Assembly (NCBI GenBank): GCA_903951425.1
Contig: CAJBBX010000052.1
Span: 1 to 48,420 of the forward strand
Length of the DNA stretch: 48,420 bases
Direction: 5' to 3'
DNA from: an uncultured Chthonomonas sp.
GTDB lineage: Bacteria; Armatimonadota; Chthonomonadetes; Chthonomonadales; CAJBBX01
The notes under the pieces are model-generated. The model searched no databases. It saw nothing but the letters and a program-made list of their open reading frames with translations, and was not told the DNA's origin. A program made the position numbers and the translations under genes. Shown piece after piece: positions 23,333-31,889 of this stretch (position 1 is the stretch's first letter; each line of letters begins with the position of its first letter).

Positions 23333-24679
23333 ATGAGCCAGCCATCTACCCTCATCGGCCTCGACCTCGGCACCAGCGCCATCAAGGGCGTCCTGGTGGG
23401 CCAGGACGGGGCCATGCTCGCCGAAGCCGGCGTCGAGACCGCCCTGCTGAAGCCCCGTGAGGGCTGGGTGGAGGCCAATGCCGAGGAGCTCTATCGGCGC
23501 GTCTGCGGGGTGATCCGACGGCTTACCGACGCCGCGCCGGAGCCCGTGGCGGCCCTGGCCATGTCCGCCGCATCGGGCAATACCCTCCTGACCGACGCCG
23601 CCGGCGCCCCGCTGACGCCCATCATCAACTGGATGGACCAGCGCGCCGTGCGGGATCCTCCGCCGGCGCTGGAGGGGCTCGACCCCGTCGCCGTCCATGC
23701 GGTGACCGGCTGGCCCTGGCTCTCCATGTTCCCGATGGCGCATCTGGCCTGGCTGGCGGAGCATCGCCCGGAGGCCTACCAGTCCGCCGGGCGCTACGCC
23801 ATGGACACCGACTGGCTGCTCCACCGGCTTACGGGGCTCTGGCGCATGGATCGGTCGACGGCGACGACCTCCTATCTGGTGGATCAGGCCGCCGGGTCTT
23901 TCTTCACGCCGCACCTGGAGCGCCTGGGCATCGGCGAGGACCGCCTCTCGTCGCTCGTTGACCCTGGTATGCCCTTGGGCCCGGTTACGCCGGAAGCCGC
24001 CGACGCCACGGGCTTGCCCGCCGGCACGCTGGTGGTGGCCGGCTCGTTCGACCACCCGTCGGCCGCCCGCGGCGTCGGCGCGCTGGAGCCCGGCGACCTG
24101 CTCCTCTCGTGCGGCACCTCGTGGGTGGGCTTTACGCCCTGCGTCCTGCGCGGTCCGCTACTTGAGGCCGGCCTGCTCTGCGACCCGTTTCTCTCCGCCT
24201 CTGGCGGACCATGGGCGGGCATGTTCTCCGTCACCGGCATTGGCCGGCAGATCGACTGGTACATCGACCATCTCATCGCGCCGGGCCGGCCCGACCGTCT
24301 CAGTGTGTTCAATGAGGCGGCCGCGTCGGCTCGGTCCGGCGCAGGCGGCCTGAAGATCGACCTGCGCCTGCCGCCGGAGCCCATCGACGCCGATGCGGCT
24401 TCCATCAGCCGCGCCGTCATGGAGGGAGCCGCCACGTTGCTCAGCGAGAAGCTGCTGGCGCTAAGGCCCTACGGCATGGAGTTCCGGCGCGCCGTCATGG
24501 TGGGCGGACCCTCGGCGAGCCCCATCTGGCCGGGCATCCTGGCCGAGGCCGCGCAGATCAGCATCACCGTGGTCGGACGCTCCGCCGGAGCGCGTGGAGC
24601 CGCCATGCTTGCGGGCATCGGCGCCGGGTGGTACGCCGACGAGGTAGAGGCCTGCGGCATCTGGAGCGCCGCGGGGTAG
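23333..24679 (+). CDS. FGGY-family carbohydrate kinase
   Basis: This 448-residue kinase has the actin-like FGGY fold. The phosphate-1 loop is near the start (LIGLDLGTSAIKGVLV), INWMDQRA and DTDWLLHRLTG are in the sugar-binding N-domain, and the catalytic aspartate is probably in VVAGSFDHPSAARGVGAL. GDLLLSCGTSWVG and AVMVGGPSASPIWPGILAEA complete the C-domain. It transfers phosphate from ATP to a sugar; xylulose, gluconate or a related substrate is likely, but the exact one cannot be fixed. GGAG lies about ten bases before the ATG. It follows a GntR/LacI regulator, which fits sugar-induced control. Confidence 0.88.
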   Translation: MSQPSTLIGLDLGTSAIKGVLVGQDGAMLAEAGVETALLKPREGWVEANAEELYRRVCGVIRRLTDAAPEPVAALAMSAASGNTLLTDAAGAPLTPIINWMDQRAVRDPPPALEGLDPVAVHAVTGWPWLSMFPMAHLAWLAEHRPEAYQSAGRYAMDTDWLLHRLTGLWRMDRSTATTSYLVDQAAGSFFTPHLERLGIGEDRLSSLVDPGMPLGPVTPEAADATGLPAGTLVVAGSFDHPSAARGVGALEPGDLLLSCGTSWVGFTPCVLRGPLLEAGLLCDPFLSASGGPWAGMFSVTGIGRQIDWYIDHLIAPGRPDRLSVFNEAAASARSGAGGLKIDLRLPPEPIDADAASISRAVMEGAATLLSEKLLALRPYGMEFRRAVMVGGPSASPIWPGILAEAAQISITVVGRSAGARGAAMLAGIGAGWYADEVEACGIWSAAG

Positions 24680-24795
24680 CGCCGAGGCCGCGCACGCGGT
24701 ACCCTCAACGTATGGGCGCAGAGCATGCGCCAACATGAGCTTCCTGCGCGGCCGCAAGTCAACGCTCCACGCGCAGGCGAACCGGAGGTCCATCG

Positions 24796-26787
24796 ATGAA
24801 GCACCGACAGGCGGCAACCCTCGCCGCGCTGGCCGTGCTGGCGTTCTCTGCCGCGCCGTCGGCGAACGCACAGCAGGCCCGGAAGCCGTTCCTCCATCCC
24901 CTGTTCACCGACAACATGGTGCTGCAGCGCGGCGCGCCGGCTCCCGTTTGGGGCTGGACCACGCCCGGAGCCGCCGTCTCCGTCACCGTGGCGGGCAAGA
25001 CCGTTGCCGGCAAGGCCGCGGCCGACGGCAAGTGGATGGTCCGCGTGGGGCCGCTGCAAGCGTCGACGAACCTCACGGTGACCGTGAAGGGCCCGCAGAC
25101 CGTGACGCTGAAGAACGTTGCGGCGGGCGATGTCTGGCTCTGCTCGGGCCAGTCCAACATGCAGATGAGCATCGGCAGCGTTGACTACCCCGAGGCCGAG
25201 ATCGCGGGCGCCAACCATCCGAACATCCGCCTCTACACGGTGCAGGATAACGTGGCCGTGCAGCCGCGCGAACTGGTGCCTGTGGTTCCTGACGGCCTGC
25301 TGGGCGTCTGGTCTGTCTGCTCTCCGGCCAGCGTCAGCGAGACCGCCGGCGGCTTCTCGGCCGTAGCCTACTTCTTCGGCCGCAAGCTGCACAAGGAGCT
25401 GGGCGTGCCCATCGGCCTCATCCACTCGTCCTGGGGCGGCACGATCGCCGAGGCGTGGACGAGCGCCGAGGCCCTGCAGACCATGCCGGACTTCCGCGCC
25501 GCCGTGGCCAACGTCAAGTCCGCCGCCGGCAAGGGCTCGGACTTTGAGAAGCAGATGCAGGAGTGGTGGGCAGCCAACGACACCGGTTCGGCCAAGGGCT
25601 ACCAGTCCCTGACGCTCGACACCTCCGGCTGGAAGAGCATGCGCGTGCCCCAGAACTGGAACGACAGCGAGCTGTCGGGCTTTGACGGCGTCGCCTGGTT
25701 CCGCCGCGAGTTCGACCTGCCGGCCTCAGCCGCCGGCAAGCCCGCGCAGATCTCGCTGGGTCCCATCGACGATATCGACACGACCTTCGTCAACGGCGTC
25801 GCCGTGGGCTCGGCTTCCGTGTGGGACCAGAACCGCAACTACAAGGTGCCCGCGGGTGTGCTGAAGGCCGGCGCCAATGTGGTGGCTGTACGGATCCTCG
25901 ATACCTCCGGTCCTGGAGGCATCTGCGGCGCCGCGTACCAGATGCGCCTGGAGCCCGAGGGCTCCGACGCCGTCGGCCTCGCGGGCGCCTGGTCCTACAC
26001 CACCACCACGCCCATGGCGCAGACCAAGCCCATGCCCGCGCGCATGGACAGCAACCCCAACATCGCGACCGTGCTATACAACGGCATGATCGCCCCGTTG
26101 GTCCCCTACGGCATCAAGGGCGCCATCTGGTACCAGGGCGAGAGCAACGCAGGACGCGCCTACCAGTACCGCACGCTCCTCCCGACCATGATCCGCGACT
26201 GGCGCACCCAGTGGAAGCAGGAGTTCCCCTTCTTCATCGTGCAGCTGGCCAACTTCATGGCCGTGGATGACCAGCCGAAGGCCGATCCGTGGCCGGAGCT
26301 TCGCGAGGCCCAGCTGATGACCGCGCAGAAGACGCCCAAGGTGGGCATGGCCGTTGCCATCGACATCGGCGACGCGCAGGACATCCACCCGAAGAACAAG
26401 CAGGATGTGGGCCTGCGCCTGGCCCTCTCGGCCCTGAGCATCGCCTACGGCAAGGCGCTGGAGTACTCCGGCCCCGTCTACGCGGGCATGGAGAAGGCCG
26501 GTTCGGCCATCCGGCTGAAGTTCAGCCATGCCGCGGGCATGACCGCCAGGGGCGGCGGCGAGCTCAAGGGCTTCGCCATCGCCGGAGCCGACCGCAAGTT
26601 CGTCTGGGCCAAGGCCCGGATCGAGGGCGGCACTGTTGTCGTTACGGCGCCGGGGATCGCGAGCCCCGTGGCTGTCCGCTACGCCTGGGGCAACAATCCC
26701 GTCTGCAACCTGGTGAACAAGGCCCACCTCCCGGCGTCGCCCTTCCGCACCGACCAGTGGCCGGGCGTCACCGCCAACGCCAAGTAG
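24796..26787 (+). CDS. Secreted sialate O-acetylesterase-like SGNH hydrolase
   Basis: The product is 663 residues with a signal peptide (ATLAALAVLAFSAAPSANA). An N-terminal beta domain (FTDNMVLQRGAPAPVWGW, typical of the family) precedes the SGNH esterase core with nucleophile S120 (VWLCSGQSNMQM). A galactose-binding-like insertion (about 270-400: GVAWFRREFDLPA) and the block APLVPYGIKGAIWYQGESN follow. The catalytic D529-I-H531 (QDIHPKNKQDVG) and a C-terminal beta domain complete it. The enzyme removes acetyl groups from sialic acid or from acetylated plant or microbial polysaccharides; the substrate is inferred. GGAGG lies eight bases before the ATG. A strong hairpin ends the transcript. 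Confidence 0.9.
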   Translation: MKHRQAATLAALAVLAFSAAPSANAQQARKPFLHPLFTDNMVLQRGAPAPVWGWTTPGAAVSVTVAGKTVAGKAAADGKWMVRVGPLQASTNLTVTVKGPQTVTLKNVAAGDVWLCSGQSNMQMSIGSVDYPEAEIAGANHPNIRLYTVQDNVAVQPRELVPVVPDGLLGVWSVCSPASVSETAGGFSAVAYFFGRKLHKELGVPIGLIHSSWGGTIAEAWTSAEALQTMPDFRAAVANVKSAAGKGSDFEKQMQEWWAANDTGSAKGYQSLTLDTSGWKSMRVPQNWNDSELSGFDGVAWFRREFDLPASAAGKPAQISLGPIDDIDTTFVNGVAVGSASVWDQNRNYKVPAGVLKAGANVVAVRILDTSGPGGICGAAYQMRLEPEGSDAVGLAGAWSYTTTTPMAQTKPMPARMDSNPNIATVLYNGMIAPLVPYGIKGAIWYQGESNAGRAYQYRTLLPTMIRDWRTQWKQEFPFFIVQLANFMAVDDQPKADPWPELREAQLMTAQKTPKVGMAVAIDIGDAQDIHPKNKQDVGLRLALSALSIAYGKALEYSGPVYAGMEKAGSAIRLKFSHAAGMTARGGGELKGFAIAGADRKFVWAKARIEGGTVVVTAPGIASPVAVRYAWGNNPVCNLVNKAHLPASPFRTDQWPGVTANAK

Positions 26788-26793
26788 CGCCTC

Positions 26794-26829
26794 GCCTCCC
26801 CGGGCGCCCAGGTGCGCGTCCGGGGAGGC
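26794..26829 (+). terminator. Terminator of the sialate esterase gene
   Basis: GCCTCCCCGG (26794-26803) pairs perfectly with CCGGGGAGGC (26820-26829) across a 16-base loop, starting six bases after the stop. No U-run follows. Confidence 0.6.
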
Positions 26830-26872
26830 CATCCGGCGCCATCGTCGTGGCACCTCTCGCGGTCACGTCACG

Positions 26873-26878
26873 TATAAA
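26873..26878 (+). promoter_or_regulatory. Possible -10 box for the DinB-like gene
   Basis: TATAAA stands 41 bases before the GTG start. No recognisable -35 is found 16-18 bases upstream, so this is weak. Confidence 0.3.
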
Positions 26879-26919
26879 GTCCGGAACCCGCGTTACCGAC
26901 CCGGCAAAGGAGACAACCC

Positions 26920-27399
26920 GTGAGCCACATCAAGCAGATGGCCGTCAAGATGAACCGGTCCGCCGTCGAGAACATCGTGATCAACTTCGACGCCATGCCC
27001 GCCGAGCGCCAGGATTGGAAGCCGCTGGACGTCGGCCGCTCCGCCCTGTCGCAGGTGCAGGAGTGCGCCATCATCAACCCGTTCTTCGCGGCCATCCTCA
27101 CCACCCAGACGGTGCCGGCCATGGAGGGCGAGGCCTATGCGGCAGCGAAGGCAGCCCTGGCGACGCCCGAAGCCGCTCGTGCGGCCCTCGCTGCCTCGGC
27201 CGACACGCTGCAGGCCGCCATCGAGGCCTTCCCCGACGAGAAGCTGGGCGAGACAGTGACGCTCCCCTGGGGCGAGGGCATGGTCATGACCTTCGGGCAG
27301 ATCATGCTCGCGCCGTACTGGAACATGACCTACCACCAGGGCCAGATCGCCTACATCCAGACGCTCTACGGCGATTCGGAGATGCACGGCAAGGTCTGA
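26920..27399 (+). CDS. DinB-superfamily protein
   Basis: This 159-residue four-helix-bundle protein of the DinB/YfiT superfamily starts at GTG 26920, with AAAGGAG seven bases upstream. The C-terminal block ILAPYWNMTYHQGQIAYIQ resembles the metal-binding NxxYHxGQI(N/A)YIQTLYGD end of the family. The first histidine ligand usual in helix 2 is not evident (SQVQECAIINPFFAAI has Glu/Cys there), so metal binding may be altered. Members include thiol-dependent transferases, but most are uncharacterised. The gene is bounded by hairpins on both sides and is probably monocistronic. Confidence 0.82.
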   Translation: MSHIKQMAVKMNRSAVENIVINFDAMPAERQDWKPLDVGRSALSQVQECAIINPFFAAILTTQTVPAMEGEAYAAAKAALATPEAARAALAASADTLQAAIEAFPDEKLGETVTLPWGEGMVMTFGQIMLAPYWNMTYHQGQIAYIQTLYGDSEMHGKV

Positions 27400-27421
27400 C
27401 GCACCGCCCCGTGTCGTATCC

Positions 27422-27463
27422 GCGGCCCCGGCCGGCCCCTCGCGGGGCCGTAGCCGGGGCCGC
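27422..27463 (+). terminator. Strong terminator between the DinB-like gene and ruvA
   Basis: An outer stem GCGGCCCCGGC / GCCGGGGCCGC (27422-27432, 27453-27463) stacks on an inner stem CGGCCCC / GGGGCCG with loop TCGC; only a TA bulge interrupts 18 base pairs. Confidence 0.7.
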
Positions 27464-27470
27464 ACTGCGT

Positions 27471-27476
27471 TATACT
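27471..27476 (+). promoter_or_regulatory. Possible -10 box for ruvA
   Basis: TATACT lies just behind the terminator and 56 bases before the ruvA start. No consensus -35 precedes it. Confidence 0.35.
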
Positions 27477-27531
27477 TATGCCGCCGAAGGGGCCCGACCG
27501 GTCGGGCGTCCCGCGCGGCAGGGGGTAGGGC

Positions 27532-28158
27532 TTGATCGCACATCTCAACGGGACGCTGGCCGCCGTAGAGGCCAACAGCATCGTGCTGGACGTCGGCGGC
27601 GTTGGCTATCGGGCCCATGTGCCGCTGAGCGTCCTCTCATCGCTTCCGGAGATGGGCGGCAAGCTGCTGGTCCACACCACCATGGTGGTCCGCGAGGACG
27701 ACATGACGCTCTACGGCTTCCGCACGCCGGAGGAGCGGCAGGTTTTCCTGATGCTGATGGGCGTCTCCGGCGTGGGCCCCAAGGTGGCCCTCTCCATGCT
27801 GGGCATCATGGACGCCGAGGAGCTGGCCCGGGCGGTCTCCACGGGCGACGTGAAGGCGCTCACCCGCATCCCCGGGGTCGGTCCCAAGCTGGCGCAGCGC
27901 GTCGCTCTGGAGTTAGGCGAGAAGTTCGCCGAGTTCCTCTTCGGCCTTCGCGTCACAGGCGTGCAGGCTCCGGCGGCGGGCAGCGCAAGCGAGGCGCTGG
28001 AAGATGTGGTGGAGGCGCTGGTGAACCTTGGCTACAGCCGTGCCGATGCGCGCCGCGCGGCCGACAGGGCGGTCACGGCGGCAGGCTCGGCCAATGCCGA
28101 CACCGGATCCCTGTTCCGCGACGCCCTGAACCTGCTCACCGGCGCGGGCAAGCGGTAG
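27532..28158 (+). CDS. ruvA: Holliday junction branch migration protein RuvA
   Basis: This 208-residue protein starts at TTG (MIAHLNGTLA) behind a GGGGGTAGGG stretch. Domain I is an OB fold (about 1-63, VGYRAHVPLSVLSSLPEMGG, LVHTTMVVREDDMTLYGF). Domain II has two helix-hairpin-helix motifs (MGVSGVGPKVALSML and LTRIPGVGPKLAQRVALEL). After a flexible linker, domain III (about 155-205: EALVNLGYSRADARRAADR) contacts RuvB. RuvA binds Holliday junctions and loads the RuvB motor for recombinational repair. Neither ruvB nor ruvC is next to it here. An isochorismatase-like gene follows nine bases later, giving an unusual operon. Confidence 0.96.
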   Translation: MIAHLNGTLAAVEANSIVLDVGGVGYRAHVPLSVLSSLPEMGGKLLVHTTMVVREDDMTLYGFRTPEERQVFLMLMGVSGVGPKVALSMLGIMDAEELARAVSTGDVKALTRIPGVGPKLAQRVALELGEKFAEFLFGLRVTGVQAPAAGSASEALEDVVEALVNLGYSRADARRAADRAVTAAGSANADTGSLFRDALNLLTGAGKR

Positions 28159-28167
28159 GAGGCGGCC

Positions 28168-28731
28168 ATGCAGGCAAGGCACCCACAGATACTCCGGCCC
28201 GAGACGACCTTCTTGCTGGTGATCGACGTGCAGCCGTCGCTCATGGCGGCCGTAGCCGGCGGCGAGATCGTTGCGGCGAACTGCGGACAAGTCATGGAAG
28301 CGGCGCGCATCCTGGGCGTTCCGACCGTTGTCACCGTGCAGAACCGCGACAAGCTGGGCGAGCCGGTGGCGCAGGTGGCCGAGCGTATCCCGGCCGGCGC
28401 TACCGCGCTCAACAAGATGACCTTCAGCTGCATGGGCGACGAGGCGATCCACCAGACGATCCGCGCCCTGGGCCGCAGACAGGCGCTGATCTGCGGCCTG
28501 GAGACCCACGTCTGCGTCTGCCAGACGGCGCTCGACCTGCTGGCGTCGGGCGCCCAGGTCCACGTGGCGGCCGACGCCGTCTCCTCCCGCCTTGAAGCCA
28601 ACCGGCTGGCGGCGCTGGATCGTATGCGGTCCGCCGGGGTTGTCATCTCCACGGTCGAGATGGCGATCTACGAGATGCTCGAGCGCGCGGGCACCGACCC
28701 GTTCCGCCAGATCCTGCGGCTGGTCAGGTAG
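28168..28731 (+). CDS. Isochorismatase-family cysteine hydrolase
   Basis: This 187-residue cytosolic hydrolase carries the family triad: D20 (LLVIDVQPSL), K83 (TALNKMTFS) and C116 (CGLETHVCVCQTALDLL). The fold is a compact Rossmann-like alpha/beta. Family members hydrolyse isochorismate, nicotinamide, ureidoacrylate or related amides; the substrate is not determinable here. The YcaC-like simple architecture without extra domains suggests a small amide or is non-specific. The start lies ten bases after the ruvA stop, so the two are co-transcribed. Confidence 0.88.
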   Translation: MQARHPQILRPETTFLLVIDVQPSLMAAVAGGEIVAANCGQVMEAARILGVPTVVTVQNRDKLGEPVAQVAERIPAGATALNKMTFSCMGDEAIHQTIRALGRRQALICGLETHVCVCQTALDLLASGAQVHVAADAVSSRLEANRLAALDRMRSAGVVISTVEMAIYEMLERAGTDPFRQILRLVR

Positions 28732-28738
28732 CGACGCC

Positions 28739-29341
28739 ATGGCAGGACCGTTCCGGTACTCCTCCGGCCGCGCCGACCTGAACGACGCCATCCCCCTGGC
28801 GGCGCGGGTCCACCTCCTGATCAGCCGGGGACACCGGAAGCAGGCCCGGGCGCTGCTGGCAATGCTTGACGGGCGCTACCCCGGCCATCCCGACCTCGTC
28901 GACCTTCGCGCCGAGCTGATGGCGGCGGATCTGGCGGCGGGCCAGGAGAAGCAGCGGAGCCGCGACCTGCGGTTCAGCCTGGGACTCAACACCTCCTGGC
29001 GGCGCTTCCTCTGGGCCTGCGGATGCGCGGGCCTGGCCATCTACTCGGTCTATGCCGTGCTGCCGGCCGTGGCCGCCGCAAGCAAGGGTGGCCTGAGCAT
29101 GTCGCTCACCACCATGGTCAGCGCCGGCTCGCGCTACAGCCGGCACATGGAGCCATGGACGCGGCCGGCGTGGATCGACTTCGTCTACTGCGGCGCGCTG
29201 CTCGCGGCGGCGGCGGTCGGCGTCGTGGTTCTGATCCGCGCAACCAGGGGGGCGGCGGACTGGGAAGAGATGGACGTGCGGTTCGACAACGACGGTTGGC
29301 GCCGCGGCGGCTGGTCCAGTCCCTGGTGGTGGTGGTGGTGA
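28739..29341 (+). CDS. Membrane protein with C-terminal poly-tryptophan end
   Basis: The 200-residue product belongs to no family I recognise. The N-terminal ~75 residues are helical and TPR-like (LLISRGHRKQARALLAMLDG, YPGHPDLVDLRAELMAADL). Two membrane helices follow (about 95-120, FLWACGCAGLAIYSVYAVLP, and about 143-165, VYCGALLAAAAVGVVVLI). The tail is acidic then Gly/Arg/Trp-rich and ends in five consecutive tryptophans encoded by five TGG codons. It begins seven bases after the upstream stop and ends at a hairpin shared with the convergent gene. The function is unknown. Confidence 0.75.
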   Translation: MAGPFRYSSGRADLNDAIPLAARVHLLISRGHRKQARALLAMLDGRYPGHPDLVDLRAELMAADLAAGQEKQRSRDLRFSLGLNTSWRRFLWACGCAGLAIYSVYAVLPAVAAASKGGLSMSLTTMVSAGSRYSRHMEPWTRPAWIDFVYCGALLAAAAVGVVVLIRATRGAADWEEMDVRFDNDGWRRGGWSSPWWWWW

Positions 29342-29359
29342 GCGGGGCCTGAGCCCCGC
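29342..29359. terminator. Bidirectional hairpin between convergent genes
   Basis: GCGGGGC and GCCCCGC pair perfectly around CTGA in the 21-base gap between convergent stops, so it can serve both transcripts. Confidence 0.6.
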
Positions 29360-29362
29360 CCC

Positions 29363-31288
29363 CTATCCTCCCACGACCGGTGTCTGCACGACGATCTTGG
29401 TACGCTCCATGCTCACCTCCACCCCTACGGCCGGCCCTGAAGCGGCCACGGCCAGCGAGAAGCGACCATCCGCACCGGCGGCGGCGCGCATTCCGCCGAC
29501 GGAGAGCACGGCGCCCGGGCGGGCGAATCCGGTGATCTCGACCTCACCGCCTTCCGCCTGCCGAGCCAGGATGGCGCACGCCACAGGGCCGTTCAGCGAG
29601 ACGATGGCCCGCCCGATGGCCGCCCGCGTGATCTCCAGCCGGGCTGGGCTGCGGGTATAGGTCTCATAGCCCGCGGCGACTTGCCGGGCGAACTCCAGCG
29701 TCAGGTTGCGGGCATCCACCTGCGTCATACTCAGGCGCTTGGCCGTGGCGCCCACGCGGTCCTCCAGCATGCAGAGCATCTCGTGGTCCTCGATGCCCTC
29801 GCGCATGGCCTCATATCGGAGGCTGGACTTCGGCGCGCCGTCGCCCGGGTAGACAATGGCGTTGTCTCCCGGTGCGAACTGCAGGAAGGGCACCTCCCAT
29901 TGGTTGAAGCCCCAGTGCAGGTAGCCGGTCGTGCCCGTCGTGTAGTTGAACCACTGGAGCATGCGTGTCTTGATGAGCGGGTAGTCCATCAGCCGGTTCG
30001 GGAAGCGGCCTTGCGGCACCCAGGCCGTGTAGAACCAGACCTCAGAGCCCGCGGCGCGTACCTGTTCGAAGCGCTTCTCCCACTGCTGGTAGTAGTTGAG
30101 CTGGGGCACCCAGACCTCCAGGTCGCCTGCTAGGTCGGGCACGTGGACCGCATCGATGCGGCGGAGCTGCGGCGCGGCCCTCTTCACCCGCCGTGCAAGC
30201 TGTCGCCAGGAGGCCACGTTCACGTCGATGGGCTCGTCGGCAACGTGGATCATCGATTTGCTGAGCCAGTCGCGCTGTTTCAGGTGCTCCTGCAGCAGGG
30301 GTAGCCACTCTTCGAGCTCGGCCGACTGGGGCTTGCCGCCGTCGGGTCCGGTGGCCGCCATGGGGTAGGAGACGAACTCAGTGTCTTCCCACTGGCCGTT
30401 CTTCCTGCCGCCCATGTGCGAAATCTCGATGCCCTGGAAGCCCTTGGCCAGGAAGATCTCCACCCACCGGTCGAACCGCGCGAAGTCGAGCCGCAGCTTG
30501 CCGTCGGCTCCGCGCGTTGCTCCGATGAGCGACCAGGGCGTGAGGATGACGTTCTGGTGGTGATCGCGCATCATGGCGGCGGTGCGGGTCAGCGCGGTCC
30601 AGAAGGCCTCTGTGTCCATGGGCGCGTTGAGCCGCTTGGCCAGGCTGTTGTGGTCCATCCACACCGTGACCTTGAGCCGCGTGTCGGCGGGTAGCGCCGC
30701 ATCCAGCACCGTGAGGCGCACGGGCACCCGCAGCGCGCCGGCGGACAACGGGATGGTGATCTCGCCTGCGTAGTCGCCTGCCACGGCGTTCCGGGGCACG
30801 GAGTAGGCGACCCAGACGGGCTGGGCCTGGCGCGGCCGCAGGGCGCACGTGGCGGCGTCGCTGAGCGGGTCGGGGAAGTCGTCCGGCGCCTTGCGGGCCA
30901 ACTCCGGGGCAGGCGTGGCCGTGCTGTTCTTCTCCACGCGCACATAGTCCACGAAGGCCGCCCGGAACGCCGTGGCGGGCATCGGCCTGCCGGAGCCGGC
31001 CTTCAGGGGCGACGAGGTGGGCAGCCCGGCCTCGTTGGGCACGTCGTCCGAGAGTAGGACGATCTGCGCGGAGACGGTCTGGCCCTTCAGCGCCGTGAGG
31101 AAGACGCCCGCTTGGCCCGAACCGGCCACCGCGACCGCACCCGCGGCCATCTCGGGAACAGGCGCCGCCGCCGAGGGAGGTCTGGCATCGCGGAAGACGT
31201 TGTCGAGGCTCGACGTAACCCAGAATGTCGGTGGCTGAACCGGGCCGGCTTGCGCCAGCGCCAGCGTGGCAGCGATCATGGCAAGCAT
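29363..31288 (-). CDS. Secreted DUF4091 glycoside-hydrolase-like protein
   Basis: The product is 641 residues with a short signal peptide (MLAMIAATLALAQAGPVQPP). A beta-sandwich N-domain (about 25-200) leads into a TIM-barrel-like catalytic region (about 205-460). Its motifs KVTVWMDHNSLAKRL, SMIHVADEPIDVN and WFYTAWVPQGRFPNR are shared with DUF4091/GH123-like proteins. DUF4091 itself is marked by SSLRYEAMREGIEDHEML (about 500-520), and a beta tail ends the protein. The D-E pair in ADEP is the probable catalytic site, as in GH123 hexosaminidases. It acts outside the cytoplasm, on an unknown N-acetyl-hexosamine or related glycan. It is the last gene of the archease-rtcB-PAP2 run, starting seven bases after the PAP2 stop. 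Confidence 0.82.
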   Translation of the reverse strand: MLAMIAATLALAQAGPVQPPTFWVTSSLDNVFRDARPPSAAAPVPEMAAGAVAVAGSGQAGVFLTALKGQTVSAQIVLLSDDVPNEAGLPTSSPLKAGSGRPMPATAFRAAFVDYVRVEKNSTATPAPELARKAPDDFPDPLSDAATCALRPRQAQPVWVAYSVPRNAVAGDYAGEITIPLSAGALRVPVRLTVLDAALPADTRLKVTVWMDHNSLAKRLNAPMDTEAFWTALTRTAAMMRDHHQNVILTPWSLIGATRGADGKLRLDFARFDRWVEIFLAKGFQGIEISHMGGRKNGQWEDTEFVSYPMAATGPDGGKPQSAELEEWLPLLQEHLKQRDWLSKSMIHVADEPIDVNVASWRQLARRVKRAAPQLRRIDAVHVPDLAGDLEVWVPQLNYYQQWEKRFEQVRAAGSEVWFYTAWVPQGRFPNRLMDYPLIKTRMLQWFNYTTGTTGYLHWGFNQWEVPFLQFAPGDNAIVYPGDGAPKSSLRYEAMREGIEDHEMLCMLEDRVGATAKRLSMTQVDARNLTLEFARQVAAGYETYTRSPARLEITRAAIGRAIVSLNGPVACAILARQAEGGEVEITGFARPGAVLSVGGMRAAAGADGRFSLAVAASGPAVGVEVSMERTKIVVQTPVVGG

Positions 31289-31295
31289 CTCCGCG

Positions 31296-31889
31296 CTACT
31301 CCCTCAGGGCGGCTTGGGCCGCGGGGTTCCGCCCGGCGGCGTAGAGCGTCAGCGCCGCCACGGCGGCGCCCATGGCCCATCCGCCCAGGACGTCCGATGG
31401 GTAGTGGTAACCCAGATAGATTCGAGTGTATCCGATGACCAGCGGCAGCAAGAACCAGAGCGGGGCCCATCGGTTCCGTCGCCGCGTCATCCACCAGCAT
31501 ACCGTGCCCAGCGCCATCATGTTGGCGGCGTGGTTCGACGGGAACGACGGCGAGCCGGGACAGTCCGATCCGGGGGCCTGCCGCACGTCGGGCACGACCG
31601 TGGCGCCGGAGGCCGTCCGGTGGCAGGGGCGCTCACGGGGGAAGAGCTTCTTGACGCCCTTGGCGGCGCCGGCGTCGGCGATACCCACTGCTACCAGCGC
31701 GCAGAAGACCCATACCCTCGCACGAGGCGAGCCGCGCCACAGCGCGACGGCCACGCCGATGCAGGCCAGCGCCATGAACCATCCCTGCTGGTGCATGGAC
31801 GTGATGAAAGGAAAGAGGGCGTCCAACACCCGGTTGCCCGCGCCCACGTTCAGCGCATGGAATGGCGCCGTATCGATCCAGGGCCTCAT
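31296..31889 (-). CDS. PAP2-family membrane phosphatase
   Basis: This 197-residue integral membrane protein has the three phosphatidic-acid-phosphatase motifs: K80-x6-R87-P88 (KKLFPRERP), P117SNH120 (SFPSNHAANMMA) and R156-x5-H162-x3-D166 (TRIYLGYHYPSD). About five membrane helices surround them. Substrates in this family include undecaprenyl pyrophosphate and phosphatidic acid or phosphatidylglycerophosphate; the one used here is not known. The ATG overlaps the rtcB stop (ATGA), so translation is coupled. Confidence 0.9.
   Translation of the reverse strand: MRPWIDTAPFHALNVGAGNRVLDALFPFITSMHQQGWFMALACIGVAVALWRGSPRARVWVFCALVAVGIADAGAAKGVKKLFPRERPCHRTASGATVVPDVRQAPGSDCPGSPSFPSNHAANMMALGTVCWWMTRRRNRWAPLWFLLPLVIGYTRIYLGYHYPSDVLGGWAMGAAVAALTLYAAGRNPAAQAALRE

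Noticed and set aside
26289-28595. 768-residue plus-strand frame spanning the esterase end, the DinB-like gene, ruvA and the hydrolase
   Set aside because: It crosses several genes in the wrong frame, passes through terminator hairpins and shows no domain.
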